Below, in pieces: positions 1 through 8,095 of a stretch of 37,413 nucleotides of DNA. Below the pieces are notes generated by a model that was not told the origin of the DNA, did no database searches, and saw only the letters and a program-made list of their open reading frames with translations. Source of the DNA: a virus. Location: positions 1 to 37,413 of the IMG/VR virus record IMGVR_UViG_3300020471_001081. One strand, given 5' to 3'. Within the stretch, counting starts at the first letter, position 1. The number at the start of each line of letters is the position of its first letter. The translations under genes were made by a program, and so were the position numbers.

Positions 1-553
1 CTACCAATCTGTTTGATAGAGCTGCGTCTTCGTTTGTCATATATGTAGAAGCAGTACCAGAACCATCACCAAATCCAGCGATGTACTTTCTAAATGGAAC
101 GTATTGACCAGGAGCTTGACCAATTGTTGTTACATCAATCTCAGCTCTTTCAATCTCAAAAGTCCACTCTCTTACTTGTCCGATAGAAGCAAAATCGTTG
201 TAATAAACTTGAAATTCGTTAGGAGCTGCTGCTGTTCCAACATCAGTTAGGTTTACATCAGAACCACCATTAGTCGCTGATACTTTTAACGCTCCTGTTG
301 TAGCTGTGTACGCAGTAACGTAATAAGTTGTTCCAGCAGTTAATCCAGCAGGTAATGTTCCTGTTCCTGACGCACCAGTGGAGCTGTCTATGACTTGAAA
401 CTTAACTGGATCGCCTACTTTTAGGTTTAAGTAAGTCTGAACCACCATTGTTTCTGTGCCAATAGTGACATCAGCAGGACTGAAAGTACCTGTCGTGCCA
501 GCAGGTTTATAGTAGAGAGCACCTGATGTGCCCGATAGAACAGTAACGGCCAT
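1..553 (-). CDS. Major tail tube protein, C-terminus cut by window edge
   Basis: At least 184 residues are readable from the ATG at 553; the reading frame runs off position 1. The product begins MAVTVLSGTSGALYYKPAG and contains the stretch VREWTFEIERAEIDVTTIG, a pattern typical of siphovirus tail tube subunits, where a strand is followed by an 'xVxTLG'-like turn. Its place directly after the tail terminator gene, in the order used by most siphoviruses, supports the call. It would polymerise into the hollow tail tube through which DNA passes. Two further proteins in this window (33708-34595 and 34599-35045) carry the same core pattern, so the one with most copies in the virion cannot be proven from sequence alone. 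This one has the standard major-tube position. Confidence 0.75.
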   Translation of the reverse strand, partial: MAVTVLSGTSGALYYKPAGTTGTFSPADVTIGTETMVVQTYLNLKVGDPVKFQVIDSSTGASGTGTLPAGLTAGTTYYVTAYTATTGALKVSATNGGSDVNLTDVGTAAAPNEFQVYYNDFASIGQVREWTFEIERAEIDVTTIGQAPGQYVPFRKYIAGFGDGSGTASTYMTNEDAALSNRLV

Positions 554-604
554 GAGGCTGCTTAGAAAATTTATTTACAGGTTAGCGTGTAATGCCAACT
601 TTTA

Positions 605-1036
605 TCAGCTTAGTACAGTTGCTACAAAAGAGGTATCTATTTCACTTTTAAACAAAGGGTTTGATTCAGTACTTGAAAAATCTGGGCCTTCTATTGAACC
701 TAAACGCATATACACACCTGTCGTAGTTTTCTGAGAAGAATTAAGTGTCTCAAGTGTATCTACGGCTGTAGTCATTAATGTTTGATTTCTCGACGGTCCC
801 TTACCTTTTTCTGTAAAAACTTGAATAGTAATTAAACCTCTGGCGTTATCCACGCTTTCTATGAGCGTTGGATCATTTGTTAAGCCAAAATCAATATTTA
901 CCTGCACAAATTCACTTGTACTGTTAGGGGGATCAGCAGTTACGTTGTCAAAATAGATTGGTACAGCAGGACTAAGTGCGCCAAACGCTGTTAATAAGGG
1001 ATTTTCTACAGCAGCCCTAATTTTTTGGTAATTCAT
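605..1036 (-). CDS. Tail terminator protein (gpU / DUF4128-like)
   Basis: The 143-residue protein begins MNYQKIRAAVENPLLTAFGAL and has the usual terminator layout: an N-terminal helix, a strand reading VQVNIDFGLTN, then ARGLITIQVFTEKGKGPSRN, then a helix that ends near residue 100. Terminator proteins form a ring that caps the tail tube and presents it to the head. The gene sits between a connector gene, which it overlaps by 4 bases (ATGA), and the tail tube gene, exactly where terminators lie in siphovirus modules. Length fits the family (about 130-150 residues). The call rests on fold-like pattern and position, not on a catalytic motif. Confidence 0.7.
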   Translation of the reverse strand: MNYQKIRAAVENPLLTAFGALSPAVPIYFDNVTADPPNSTSEFVQVNIDFGLTNDPTLIESVDNARGLITIQVFTEKGKGPSRNQTLMTTAVDTLETLNSSQKTTTGVYMRLGSIEGPDFSSTESNPLFKSEIDTSFVATVLS

Positions 1037-1653
1037 CCAAATCCTCTTGTTGCAGTACGACGATCAGACTTTTTCAAAGCCCTATCCATTTCTATTCTAA
1101 TTGCACGATCCAACTCTCCTGCTTTTACGTATTTTCGGAACCAATTGAGTTTTGCTGTTCTGCTTGGTCTACCTCCTGAACCTGTGTTTATAGAGCCTCT
1201 TAACTTTGGCGTTAACCTGCTTCCAGAACCTACTTCCCACTTACTACTAGGGAAGTAGCCTTCACTTATAAATTTAGGTTCAGGTGTAGGGGGTAGATAC
1301 ATATCTCTTTGAAAGTCAAAGGCTGTCTCTTTGTAGGGAGAGTCATTTTCAATTTCAAAAACAACGCTATTTAGGCTAAATATCCCCTTTATTGCTTCTC
1401 TACCTGTTGTGGTAGGAAATCGGACACCAGTTGGAGCACCCTGACCACGAAAGTTCCTACATTTAAATGTTTTATGCGTGGGTGTTGTTATTTGCCAAGA
1501 ATTTGAAAAACTACCCGTCCAACTTGGTCCTACTTGCTGTAAGTCACTGATTATTCGGGCAGAAGCAAATGCTGGTCCGTGATAAGCAACAGAAGCAGCA
1601 ACTCTATCTACCTCTTTTAGAGCTTTCCATAGTTCATTGACAAATTTTGCCAT
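1033..1653 (-). CDS. Neck/tail-completion protein (HK97 gp10-like position)
   Basis: This 206-residue protein begins MAKFVNELWKALKEVDRVAA. It lies between the head-closure candidate (1653-2027) and the tail terminator (605-1036), sharing one base with the former and overlapping the latter by 4 bases, which indicates translational coupling. HK97 gp10-type minor tail or neck proteins normally fill this slot. The middle is rich in Ser, Thr and Pro and the last 40 residues are basic. I see no diagnostic motif, so the call depends mainly on gene order. It could instead be a virion protein specific to this phage group. Confidence 0.5.
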   Translation of the reverse strand: MAKFVNELWKALKEVDRVAASVAYHGPAFASARIISDLQQVGPSWTGSFSNSWQITTPTHKTFKCRNFRGQGAPTGVRFPTTTGREAIKGIFSLNSVVFEIENDSPYKETAFDFQRDMYLPPTPEPKFISEGYFPSSKWEVGSGSRLTPKLRGSINTGSGGRPSRTAKLNWFRKYVKAGELDRAIRIEMDRALKKSDRRTATRGFG

Positions 1654-2027
1654 TATTGAGGTCTAACAATGAGAGTGTGAAAAATTGGATTGTCACCTCT
1701 TGCTGTACTTACATTTAATACTTTTCCCTCTCTAGTAGCTCCTGCCTGTGGATATTGCATACGATCTGACTCTTTTGGGTAATAATTTCCTAATTCCGCA
1801 GTACCGATGATGACTTTTACATCTGTTGTTTGATACAAACCTTTACTCTCGTTGGTATTTATGCTCGTTATTACACCTTTAACAGTGACATTCGTATCAC
1901 TTGAAGTTGTTTGCCCTGTTGTTGGGTTGTAAGTAGCAGCTCCAGTTTTTATGTAAGTAAAATCCTGGCCCCATGTATTTAGGATGCTTGCTGGAACTGA
2001 TCCAAATACATCATCAATTTTTGCCAT
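1653..2027 (-). CDS. Head-closure / head-tail adaptor candidate
   Basis: The 124-residue product starts at ATG 2027 (MAKIDDVFGSVPASIL). The longer reading from 2105 adds an unlikely Trp/Ser-rich leader that lies inside the upstream gene, and an AGAGG ribosome-binding site precedes ATG 2027. The protein is predicted rich in beta strand (for example NVTVKGVITSIN and TDVKVIIGTAEL), like the small beta-barrel head-closure proteins (SPP1 gp16 / HK97 gp7 class) that plug the portal vestibule and bind the tail. Gene order fits: connector, closure, neck, terminator. No unique motif is visible. Confidence 0.5.
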   Translation of the reverse strand: MAKIDDVFGSVPASILNTWGQDFTYIKTGAATYNPTTGQTTSSDTNVTVKGVITSINTNESKGLYQTTDVKVIIGTAELGNYYPKESDRMQYPQAGATREGKVLNVSTARGDNPIFHTLIVRPQ

Positions 2028-2029
2028 AA

Positions 2030-2560
2030 TTAACCTCTTACCACCCGTACTTGATAGCCGCCAGCTCCACCAAGACAATAAGCACCAAGATAGGACTGGA
2101 GCCAAGGATAAACGTCAAAAACATTGTTCACATTGCCAATAGCAAGACTAGCTTCGTTGTATTTCACCTTTAGTTCACCCATTTCTACTTCTTTTGCAAC
2201 ACCTTCTGTTCCTCTATTTCCAGTCATTGCATCCGTGTCATTCGCTAACGCTCGTGCTAGTTCGTACTGTGCATACTTGATTTTATTAGGGATTGAGCTG
2301 CAATCAAGCTCTACATCATCAACTTGAAAGTTATTTCTAGGCCATTTCAATGCTTGTGATTCATCACATCTATCACCGTAATAATTCAAACTATCAATCC
2401 AGCGACAAGCAGAAATTAACGCTCTATTTTTCTGGTCGTCTGATTTGTTTGTCCACGTTGAATCGTCAGGAGAAGTTTCAAAGTAACTATTAGCTTCTGC
2501 CAAAGTGACATAACTATTAGAACTTTCACCTTTCAAAGTGGCGTGAATAGTTGCTGCCAC
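2030..2560 (-). CDS. DnaT-like head-tail connector
   Basis: The 176-residue protein shows the signature SNSYVTLAEANSYFE near residues 14-28, followed by SDDQKNRALISACRWID and a basic tail. This matches phage proteins labelled 'DnaT-like ssDNA-binding' in databases. In phage structural modules these are generally the helical connector ring below the portal (HK97 gp6 class) rather than replication factors. It is the first gene after the capsid gene and precedes the head-closure candidate, which supports the connector role. A terminator hairpin separates it from the capsid gene, so it may be transcribed at a lower level than the capsid protein. Confidence 0.7.
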   Translation of the reverse strand: MAATIHATLKGESSNSYVTLAEANSYFETSPDDSTWTNKSDDQKNRALISACRWIDSLNYYGDRCDESQALKWPRNNFQVDDVELDCSSIPNKIKYAQYELARALANDTDAMTGNRGTEGVAKEVEMGELKVKYNEASLAIGNVNNVFDVYPWLQSYLGAYCLGGAGGYQVRVVRG

Positions 2561-2601
2561 GTTTATTTCTCGAACATTGTTTTTATTGTAGCGTCATAAA
2601 A

Positions 2602-2629
2602 AACCCCCACCAAATAAATGATGAGGGTT
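2602..2629 (-). terminator. Rho-independent terminator after capsid gene
   Basis: Read on the minus strand, AACCCTCA pairs with TGGGGGTT (8 bp, one T-G wobble) around a 12-base loop and is followed by TTTTTT. It lies 25 bases past the capsid stop, so it would limit readthrough from the abundant capsid message into the connector genes. Confidence 0.75.
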
Positions 2630-2653
2630 CTTTCTTTCCGACTCAATACTAGA

Positions 2654-3736
2654 TCAAGAAATAGTGCTTGTGTCTAGTGGTGTGTTAACAGTTATCTGAA
2701 CAGCAGGGATCAAATCAACATCGTAAGTAGCTGACCACTTGTTAGCAGTAGCTAAGTCGCTGTTATTTGGGTTGTCACCAGCAGCTACCCACTTAGTACC
2801 CATAACGTGGTATGCAGTGTGGTAGTCAACAGAAAGTACGTCCTGTTTGGATAATACGTTTCTATCAGCCTCGATTCTTAGGTCTTGCTGAACACCTTCC
2901 ATGATTGTACCGCCCTTAATTAAGTAGCAGTAGTACTCAGTGATGTGACCTGAAGTACCAGGAGCAACTGTGTTAACAGCTTCGTCAATGATGACATCGC
3001 AACCAGCAAACTGACCAACAGCTCTGGCTCCAACGCCAACACCGCCACCACCCCAAGTGATATTCCCAGAGGAAACCATTGCAGCAGTAGAGAATGTCAA
3101 CATACCTACCTGATAAAGGTAGTAAGCAACATTAGGGTGAACAACTAGAATATTTGGCTCTTCGCCTCTTTCTCCTAGCTTTGCTCTTGCCTGTGAAATT
3201 GTAGAAGCAGTTAGATAGTTAGCTTCAGCAGCACCAGAAGATGCAGCTTTTGCAACATCAAGTGCATTACCACTAAGAGCAGTACCGAATAGACCAGCAA
3301 GTTGTGAGAACAAACGAGCGTTGTTCAACTTGTTGATTGCATCAGCTAACTGATTGCGGATTGCAAGCATTGGATCTTCACCAGCAGCAAGCATTGCAAT
3401 GTCATCAACCGCATAGGCAAAACCTCTGTGGCAGATAGATGCAATCTGTGTTGCAGTTCCGATCTTTTGTGGAGTTAGGTATCCAGCAGAACTTGTTCCC
3501 CAAGTCGCTGTTCCACTCATGATCTCTTCTGTTGGAGATACAGGGTTGAACTCAGGAACTTGGATGCGTGTACCGCCTTCTCTTGCATCAAGGAAGCTGT
3601 TTCTTACAACTGCTCCACTTTTTACAAATTGACTGCGTTCTTTAATTGCCTCTTGTACATAACGAGACAAATTATTTCTTTTTACGATGTCCGCAAGAAG
3701 GACACCGCCAGAGTAATTCTGAAACGGGGCTGCCAT
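2654..3736 (-). CDS. Major capsid protein (HK97 fold)
   Basis: The product is 360 residues, the normal size for this family. It starts MAAPFQNYSGGVLLADIVK, and residues about 27-60 form a long helix and E-loop-like region, with GGTRIQVPEFNPVSP at about 54-68. Downstream is GFAYAVDDIAMLAAGEDPMLAIRNQLADAINK, the helix-rich capsid core, then NILVVHPNVAYYL, a common P-domain strand and helix. It polymerises into the icosahedral shell. It follows the scaffold gene and precedes the connector genes in transcription order, and a strong terminator follows it. I saw no separate protease gene, so maturation probably uses the dissociable scaffold. Assignment to a named capsid family needs a profile search. 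Confidence 0.85.
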   Translation of the reverse strand: MAAPFQNYSGGVLLADIVKRNNLSRYVQEAIKERSQFVKSGAVVRNSFLDAREGGTRIQVPEFNPVSPTEEIMSGTATWGTSSAGYLTPQKIGTATQIASICHRGFAYAVDDIAMLAAGEDPMLAIRNQLADAINKLNNARLFSQLAGLFGTALSGNALDVAKAASSGAAEANYLTASTISQARAKLGERGEEPNILVVHPNVAYYLYQVGMLTFSTAAMVSSGNITWGGGGVGVGARAVGQFAGCDVIIDEAVNTVAPGTSGHITEYYCYLIKGGTIMEGVQQDLRIEADRNVLSKQDVLSVDYHTAYHVMGTKWVAAGDNPNNSDLATANKWSATYDVDLIPAVQITVNTPLDTSTIS

Positions 3737-3798
3737 TTCTAATTAGGAGGATTCTTTAACGAGGTCCAAGTCACAGACTCGGTTGTTAACTCACAGAG

Positions 3799-4521
3799 CT
3801 AACTAGATTGAGCTTCTTTCTTGAGCACTGCTGCAAGATCTGGCTCGGTAGATTCTAAGACCATTTGTTGGGTCAAGTTAATACTACCTTCTTTCCAGGG
3901 ATTAGTCATACCTGGAGAGACATTTGATGTAGGGGTTGGCTTCGCTCCCATCCCTGCCGCAGAGCTAGGTTTGAAGTGGTGTTCCCATCCACTACCAGGA
4001 TTTTTTAGGTTCCCTATGTAAGTTCCTAAGTCCTGTTCAACACCTCCGTTAAGTACAACAACGTCGCCACTTTCGCTTCTTTTTAGTTTATTTTGAAGAA
4101 GAGATAGGGTTTGCTCTGCATTTATAGCACCAGAATTACTGATAGCTGAAAGTGCAGAAGTTCTAATGTTGGCGGCCTCATTGGAGGTCTTTAATGTCTT
4201 TAATTCTTGATTTAAGCTATTTATTTGTTGATCTTTTTCTTGAGCGGTTTTGTTGGCTTCTTCCCATAGGTCTTTCCACTGCCCCTGGTCTTCGAGTGAC
4301 TTTTTCCTTTTGTCATCTGCCTTTTTGTAGACATCATCAAGTTTAGTTTTGATGCCTTGAAACTTTTCGCCTTCTTCAGCGATTTTTGCTTCTAATGCAG
4401 CAATTTTGCTCTCGTACTCAGCCTTAACACTGTCAAGGTTGGGTGCTTGAGGAGTTGGAGTCTCAGCCACGGGCTGTTCCGCAGGAGCCACGGACTCTTG
4501 CTGGATGACTTTTTCTTCCAT
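3799..4521 (-). CDS. Capsid scaffolding protein
   Basis: The 240-residue acidic protein has a Pro/Ala/Glu-rich start, a long charged coiled coil at about residues 30-110 (KAEYESKIAALEAKIAEEG and following) and a C-terminal helical segment beginning near WKEGSINLTQQM. This is the usual scaffold layout: a flexible N-terminus, a central coiled coil and a short C-terminal capsid-binding helix. It lies immediately upstream of the capsid gene. Such scaffolds guide procapsid assembly and leave before DNA packaging. No protease motif was seen, so a scaffold-protease fusion is unlikely. Confidence 0.75.
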   Translation of the reverse strand: MEEKVIQQESVAPAEQPVAETPTPQAPNLDSVKAEYESKIAALEAKIAEEGEKFQGIKTKLDDVYKKADDKRKKSLEDQGQWKDLWEEANKTAQEKDQQINSLNQELKTLKTSNEAANIRTSALSAISNSGAINAEQTLSLLQNKLKRSESGDVVVLNGGVEQDLGTYIGNLKNPGSGWEHHFKPSSAAGMGAKPTPTSNVSPGMTNPWKEGSINLTQQMVLESTEPDLAAVLKKEAQSS

Positions 4522-4523
4522 GT

Positions 4524-4649
4524 TTATTCAGTAGTAGTTTTAGGAGTCGCTGCTGGTTCAGTTTTTGGAGCTGCTTTAGCTTTTGGAGCTGGTTTTGGAG
4601 GACAAGCTGGAGGATTAATATCCTCAAACCTCATTTTTTCGATGGGCAT
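4524..4649 (-). CDS. 41-residue Pro/Ala/Lys-rich mini-protein
   Basis: An ATG at 4649 opens a 41-residue frame that ends just before the scaffold gene. It begins MPIEKMRFEDINPPACPP and then becomes a low-complexity run of Pro, Ala, Lys and Thr. The gap between portal and scaffold is otherwise empty. A TACAAT box 24 bases upstream (4673-4678) suggests a local promoter. Function is unknown. It resembles disordered assembly cofactors or decoration peptides, but this is a guess. The scaffold protein starts with a similar Pro/Ala-rich stretch, so the two may be related segments. Confidence 0.55.
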   Translation of the reverse strand: MPIEKMRFEDINPPACPPKPAPKAKAAPKTEPAATPKTTTE

Positions 4650-4672
4650 AAAATTTAATGCACTTAGCTACT

Positions 4673-4678
4673 ATTGTA
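4673..4678 (-). promoter_or_regulatory. Possible -10 box upstream of scaffold/capsid genes
   Basis: Minus-strand TACAAT occurs in the context ACTACAATAGTA. The same ten-base word ACTACAATAG precedes the genes at 8427-8732 and 12842-13450. No good -35 box lies 17 bases upstream, so activity may need a phage or host activator. It would give the late scaffold and capsid genes a second promoter inside the module. Confidence 0.4.
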
Positions 4679-4680
4679 GT

Positions 4681-6123
4681 CTATTTATTGATTTCAGCTT
4701 CGTTTGCGTTAGGTAAAACTTCACCTTGAACCAATATGTCTCTAAATTCCTCTCTATCTATCACTTGCTGATCAAATAGTGAAGTTAGAGCTGTTATATC
4801 CTGTCCAATTAGCCTCTCAATATCAAAATCACGACTAATTTTTACTTCTGGTGGTTCTAAACCTAAATAATCAGCAGATAAATTAAATGCTTTTTGCATT
4901 TTTTGCTCTAAATCCAAAGAAACCATCGAAAGCATTGAATTTGTATCTACACGATCCAGCCTTCTTGCGTCTGCGGATTCTGCAACAAATTTCTGTTGGG
5001 AAAGTGTACTAATTCCTAAAGTTGCCATTTGGGACTGTAATTCTTGTATTTCTGCTGATTGAGCTTCAAATGCACTAGCGGCTGGCTCTACATAATAGAT
5101 TTTGTTGCCTGGTTGGGTCGCCATTGCGTAGTTGACACTGATTGCTGTGTCTTTTGTCTGGTCATCCCATCCTTCCATTACCAATAATGGCTGTGAAGCA
5201 ACGTGCAAACTATGAATCAAGTCAGCTTGACGTTGAAAATGAGCCAAATTTAAGTACGCAATATCTAATAACGGTGGTTTACTTGTCATCGTGTCTGTTT
5301 TTCCTGCATAAACAGTCACTAAAGGTATTTCTCCAAGTGAAAAATCACCTGATTCGACTAATTCATAGTCTTTTTCGTCAGCAGGAGAGTCAAAATTCCC
5401 TGCAAATGCGTCATCTTCGGTGTACATATCTTTTGTTGTCTCTCTTTTGCGGTAAATCCTGTATTTTCCTGGCTCGATAACCCTTATTTGCTCGTAAACT
5501 TTTTCTCCGAAGTCTCCGTCAGGTACAACAGCTTTTTCTGCTATGCGGACTTGGATTAGTTTTCCGTAGTTAACTTCTCGATCCAGCCGCCAACCGTAAA
5601 TGTTGCTTGGGTCGATCTCGATCCAGTAGGGTCTTCTATTTTGGAGTCGTTCTTCTGCGAGACTTCTTGCTCCTCTGGGTGCAGGGAAATCTACGAGTGT
5701 GTTGCTATGACCATACGTTAGAGCACAGATAAGATTTCTACGGGCGTACTCGTCTAAGTCGGAACCACACCCATCTACGTCTTTTACAAATACGTCCGTC
5801 CAATATGGATCGCCAATAACTGTAATTGGTTTACGAAGAATCAGTCCTGTTGCAGCTCTTACTAATCTTTGGGTGTAGGGGGAGAATACTGAACGGTTAA
5901 CTCTTGATAAATATGCGTCGTAATCTTCTCTTGGTTCTAGGGGTAAGAAAGCCTCGGAGTTTTCTCGGAGATATTCGGTTCCGCTAGATACTGCCTTCAT
6001 TATTTCCCACCCTTTTGTCATATCTAAGACTGCTCTTGTCTTAGAAAATGGATTATCACCCCCGCCTAAATAAGTTTGACTAACTACATTAGTACGAAGT
6101 GCCCCTGGCATTGAGTATGTCAT
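4681..6123 (-). CDS. Portal protein (DUF4055-type)
   Basis: The 480-residue product fits the DUF4055 portal group: an N-terminal segment YDAYLSRVNRSVFSPYTQRLVRAATGLILRKP at about residues 68-99, a mid region RRNLICALTYGHSNTLVDFPAP, a stem-like NLAHFQRQADLIHSLHVASQPLLV, and a crown helix region with LSQQKFVAESADARRLDRVDTNSML. The portal forms the dodecameric DNA entry ring at one capsid vertex and is the docking site for the terminase. It lies between the terminase and scaffold genes as expected. Length is typical. Confidence 0.85.
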   Translation of the reverse strand: MTYSMPGALRTNVVSQTYLGGGDNPFSKTRAVLDMTKGWEIMKAVSSGTEYLRENSEAFLPLEPREDYDAYLSRVNRSVFSPYTQRLVRAATGLILRKPITVIGDPYWTDVFVKDVDGCGSDLDEYARRNLICALTYGHSNTLVDFPAPRGARSLAEERLQNRRPYWIEIDPSNIYGWRLDREVNYGKLIQVRIAEKAVVPDGDFGEKVYEQIRVIEPGKYRIYRKRETTKDMYTEDDAFAGNFDSPADEKDYELVESGDFSLGEIPLVTVYAGKTDTMTSKPPLLDIAYLNLAHFQRQADLIHSLHVASQPLLVMEGWDDQTKDTAISVNYAMATQPGNKIYYVEPAASAFEAQSAEIQELQSQMATLGISTLSQQKFVAESADARRLDRVDTNSMLSMVSLDLEQKMQKAFNLSADYLGLEPPEVKISRDFDIERLIGQDITALTSLFDQQVIDREEFRDILVQGEVLPNANEAEINK

Positions 6124-6175
6124 CTAACTTTTAAGGCTTTCAACAATACATACAGTCTAAACGGTCTTTCCTCGT

Positions 6176-6280
6176 TTACTTTTTCTTTGTAGAACTCTTT
6201 TTCTTAGTTGTAGACTTTTTGCCTTTTCTTACTTTGGCTAGGTAGCCCTCGCATCTTTTCGTTCCAGCAGATTTTTTCAT
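6176..6280 (-). CDS. 34-residue lysine-rich mini-protein
   Basis: An ATG at 6280 directly after the terminase large subunit opens a 34-residue frame that begins MKKSAGTKRCEGYLAKV and ends in Lys/Ser/Thr repeats (KKSTTKKKSSTKKK). About 40 percent of its residues are Lys or Arg. It fills the only gap between terminase and portal and is tightly spaced (5 bases after the terminase stop). The function is not known; a DNA- or RNA-binding peptide in the capsid or packaging complex would fit the charge. The reading frame is short, so existence is probable rather than proven. Confidence 0.5.
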   Translation of the reverse strand: MKKSAGTKRCEGYLAKVRKGKKSTTKKKSSTKKK

Positions 6281-6285
6281 TGTTT

Positions 6286-7539
6286 TTAGTAGATTCTATA
6301 CCCAGTTTGGCCCAAAGTTTCGGGTTTGGCTAAGTTAAATTGCTGGAGACATAAATAACCGAAAGCATCGAAAGCGTGATCAACACCAAGATTTTTATTT
6401 GGTAGTCCTGTGTTCGGGGCATAGGTCAAAGTTCGTAAAGATTTGATGAGTTCTTTGCATCGGGGGTGGATATAAGTTCTTCTTATGCCTGATGCGTCGT
6501 ATAGGGCGGTGTTGACTGCTGTTATTTTGTCTCGGATTTTCCACGGGGCTTTTGGGGAGGAGACGTTGAAGCCGCTTCTTCGGAGGATGCTGTGGTCTGT
6601 TGCTCCGACTCCTGCTGTTTTCCTGGCTCCTCCAGTTGGGTCGGGGCAGGCAACAATTCTACGGTCCACGCCATATCTGCGGATTACTTCTTCTGCGAAA
6701 TCCCAGGTTGTTGCACCTCCAGTCATTATTATTTCGTCGAAAACGTAGAGTTTGTCTTCGTCTTTTACGGCACAGATGCCTGACATGGGATCTACGTTGA
6801 AATCGACTCCTAAAAGGATGGGCATTATGGATATGTCCTTGGCTTTTGTGGAGATATTTTCATCGGAGAATGAGACTGCGACTAGACCCGTGAGATTCTC
6901 AAAGCTGGCCTCAAATTCTTGGCGAAATGTGCGTTGATCTAGTTGAGCACGGGCAGCTTGTACTTCTTCTGCTGGTACGTTTCCTCCTTCTATTGTAGTA
7001 AAACTCCAGCGATTCCACTCGCCTGTTGCATCATCTGGGACGTAGCACCATAGGTCGTAGAACCAGCTTGCTGTGCCGTCGGGTGTGGAAATGAATAGTG
7101 CCCAGCCTTGTTTGTCGGCTAGGGCGGGTCGGATGACCTCGAACCAGACCTCGGAATCCATGAAGGCGGCCTCGTCTAGGACTACTCCAGCGAGGCTTCG
7201 GCCACGGAGAGCCATTGCGTTTTCGGTTCCCTTTAGTTCGATTGTGGAATCGTTGATGAGTTCTATTTTTAGGTCGGTTTCGTTTTTGGATTTGACCCAT
7301 TCTTTTGGGACAAGTTTTTTCATTTCTTTCCAGGCGATGTCTTTTGCCATGCGGTAGGTCGGGGCACAGTAAAAGTAAGTTTCTCCTGGTCTGGATATTG
7401 CTGCTTTTAGGAGTTCGATGCAGGAAAGGTATGATTTCCCGAAGCGGCGGCCAGCGACTAGGACTCTAAATCGCTTTTCATTATTGAAGACCTCGCCTTG
7501 TGCCCAACGTAAAGATAGTGGTTGTGTTTTTACTGCCAT
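6286..7539 (-). CDS. terL: Terminase large subunit
   Basis: The 417-residue packaging motor has an N-terminal ATPase with Walker A AGRRFGKS (residues 29-36) and Walker B VVLDEA (119-124, with D122 and catalytic E123), then motif III FISTPDG at 149-155. The C-terminal RNase H-fold nuclease shows acidic residues D246 (LLGVDFNVDP), D300 (ACPDPTGG) and D388/D391 (GVDHAFDAF). All expected catalytic residues are present, so it should be active. It docks on the portal, translocates DNA and cuts concatemers. It is the first gene of the leftward structural module. The candidate small subunit sits next to it but on the opposite strand. Confidence 0.95.
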   Translation of the reverse strand: MAVKTQPLSLRWAQGEVFNNEKRFRVLVAGRRFGKSYLSCIELLKAAISRPGETYFYCAPTYRMAKDIAWKEMKKLVPKEWVKSKNETDLKIELINDSTIELKGTENAMALRGRSLAGVVLDEAAFMDSEVWFEVIRPALADKQGWALFISTPDGTASWFYDLWCYVPDDATGEWNRWSFTTIEGGNVPAEEVQAARAQLDQRTFRQEFEASFENLTGLVAVSFSDENISTKAKDISIMPILLGVDFNVDPMSGICAVKDEDKLYVFDEIIMTGGATTWDFAEEVIRRYGVDRRIVACPDPTGGARKTAGVGATDHSILRRSGFNVSSPKAPWKIRDKITAVNTALYDASGIRRTYIHPRCKELIKSLRTLTYAPNTGLPNKNLGVDHAFDAFGYLCLQQFNLAKPETLGQTGYRIY

Positions 7540-7639
7540 GTACTACATATTAGTCATCTTTTGTACCCTTCCCCCTGTGTTTATCGACTATTTATCATTT
7601 TGCGGGTTAGTATCGTTTTAGTTGTATGTGTTTCTGCCC

Positions 7640-8095
7640 GTGGCTGAAGCTATTTTAGGGGGCATCGGTGGTGCTCTCGTTCCAGATGATTCGGGGATTG
7701 TTAAGAAGAAGAAAAATCCTGGGAGGTCGGCTGCGTTGGTTGTGAAGGCTAGGCAGCACAGGCTTTATAAGAGGCAGTTGGAGGGTTTGACTGTTAGGCA
7801 GTTGGTTTTGGATCATGCTGCAAAGGAGGGAGTTTGTGAACAGACTGCTTGGTTTGATTGGAGGCAGGTTAATGCGTGGAATGAGGAGGATTGGCAGAAG
7901 GATCGGGAGAATATGATTTCGAGGTTGCAGAGTATGAGGGTTAAGTTGTTTGAGAAGGCTGTGAGGAAGGGACAGCTTCAAACTGCGGCTCAGATTTTGG
8001 ATTCTCTTGGGAAGGTTGTTGGGGAAAGTGTGGAGACTGTGAATATTAACGCTCCAGAGCTTGCTATTCGTGTTGAAGCGAAGCCAGTCGAGTGA
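7640..8095 (+). CDS. Terminase small subunit candidate, divergent from terL
   Basis: The frame opens after a stop at 7619. The likely start is GTG 7640 (MAEAILGGIGG, 151 residues), with GTG 7628 and TTG 7622 as alternatives. The product has a basic N-terminus (GIVKKKKNPGR), a helix-turn-helix-like segment around LTVRQLVLDHAAKEGVCEQTAWFDW, and a helical region LFEKAVRKGQLQTAAQILDSLGKVVG followed by a short beta-like tail ending in VEAKPVE. That order is typical of TerS: DNA-binding domain, oligomerisation helices, TerL-binding tail. It would recognise the packaging site. Its position next to terL supports the call, but the opposite orientation is unusual. The plus strand of this gene is conspicuously rich in G and T. 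Confidence 0.6.
   Translation: MAEAILGGIGGALVPDDSGIVKKKKNPGRSAALVVKARQHRLYKRQLEGLTVRQLVLDHAAKEGVCEQTAWFDWRQVNAWNEEDWQKDRENMISRLQSMRVKLFEKAVRKGQLQTAAQILDSLGKVVGESVETVNINAPELAIRVEAKPVE

Noticed and set aside
2030-2105. Longer N-terminus for the head-closure protein with a Trp/Ser-rich leader
   Set aside because: The extra residues are the out-of-frame 3' end of the connector gene, and a good ribosome-binding site precedes the inner ATG.
7031-7357. Arg- and Ser-rich frames overlapping the terminase gene on both strands
   Set aside because: They are shadows of a strongly conserved ATPase region and have no separate signals.
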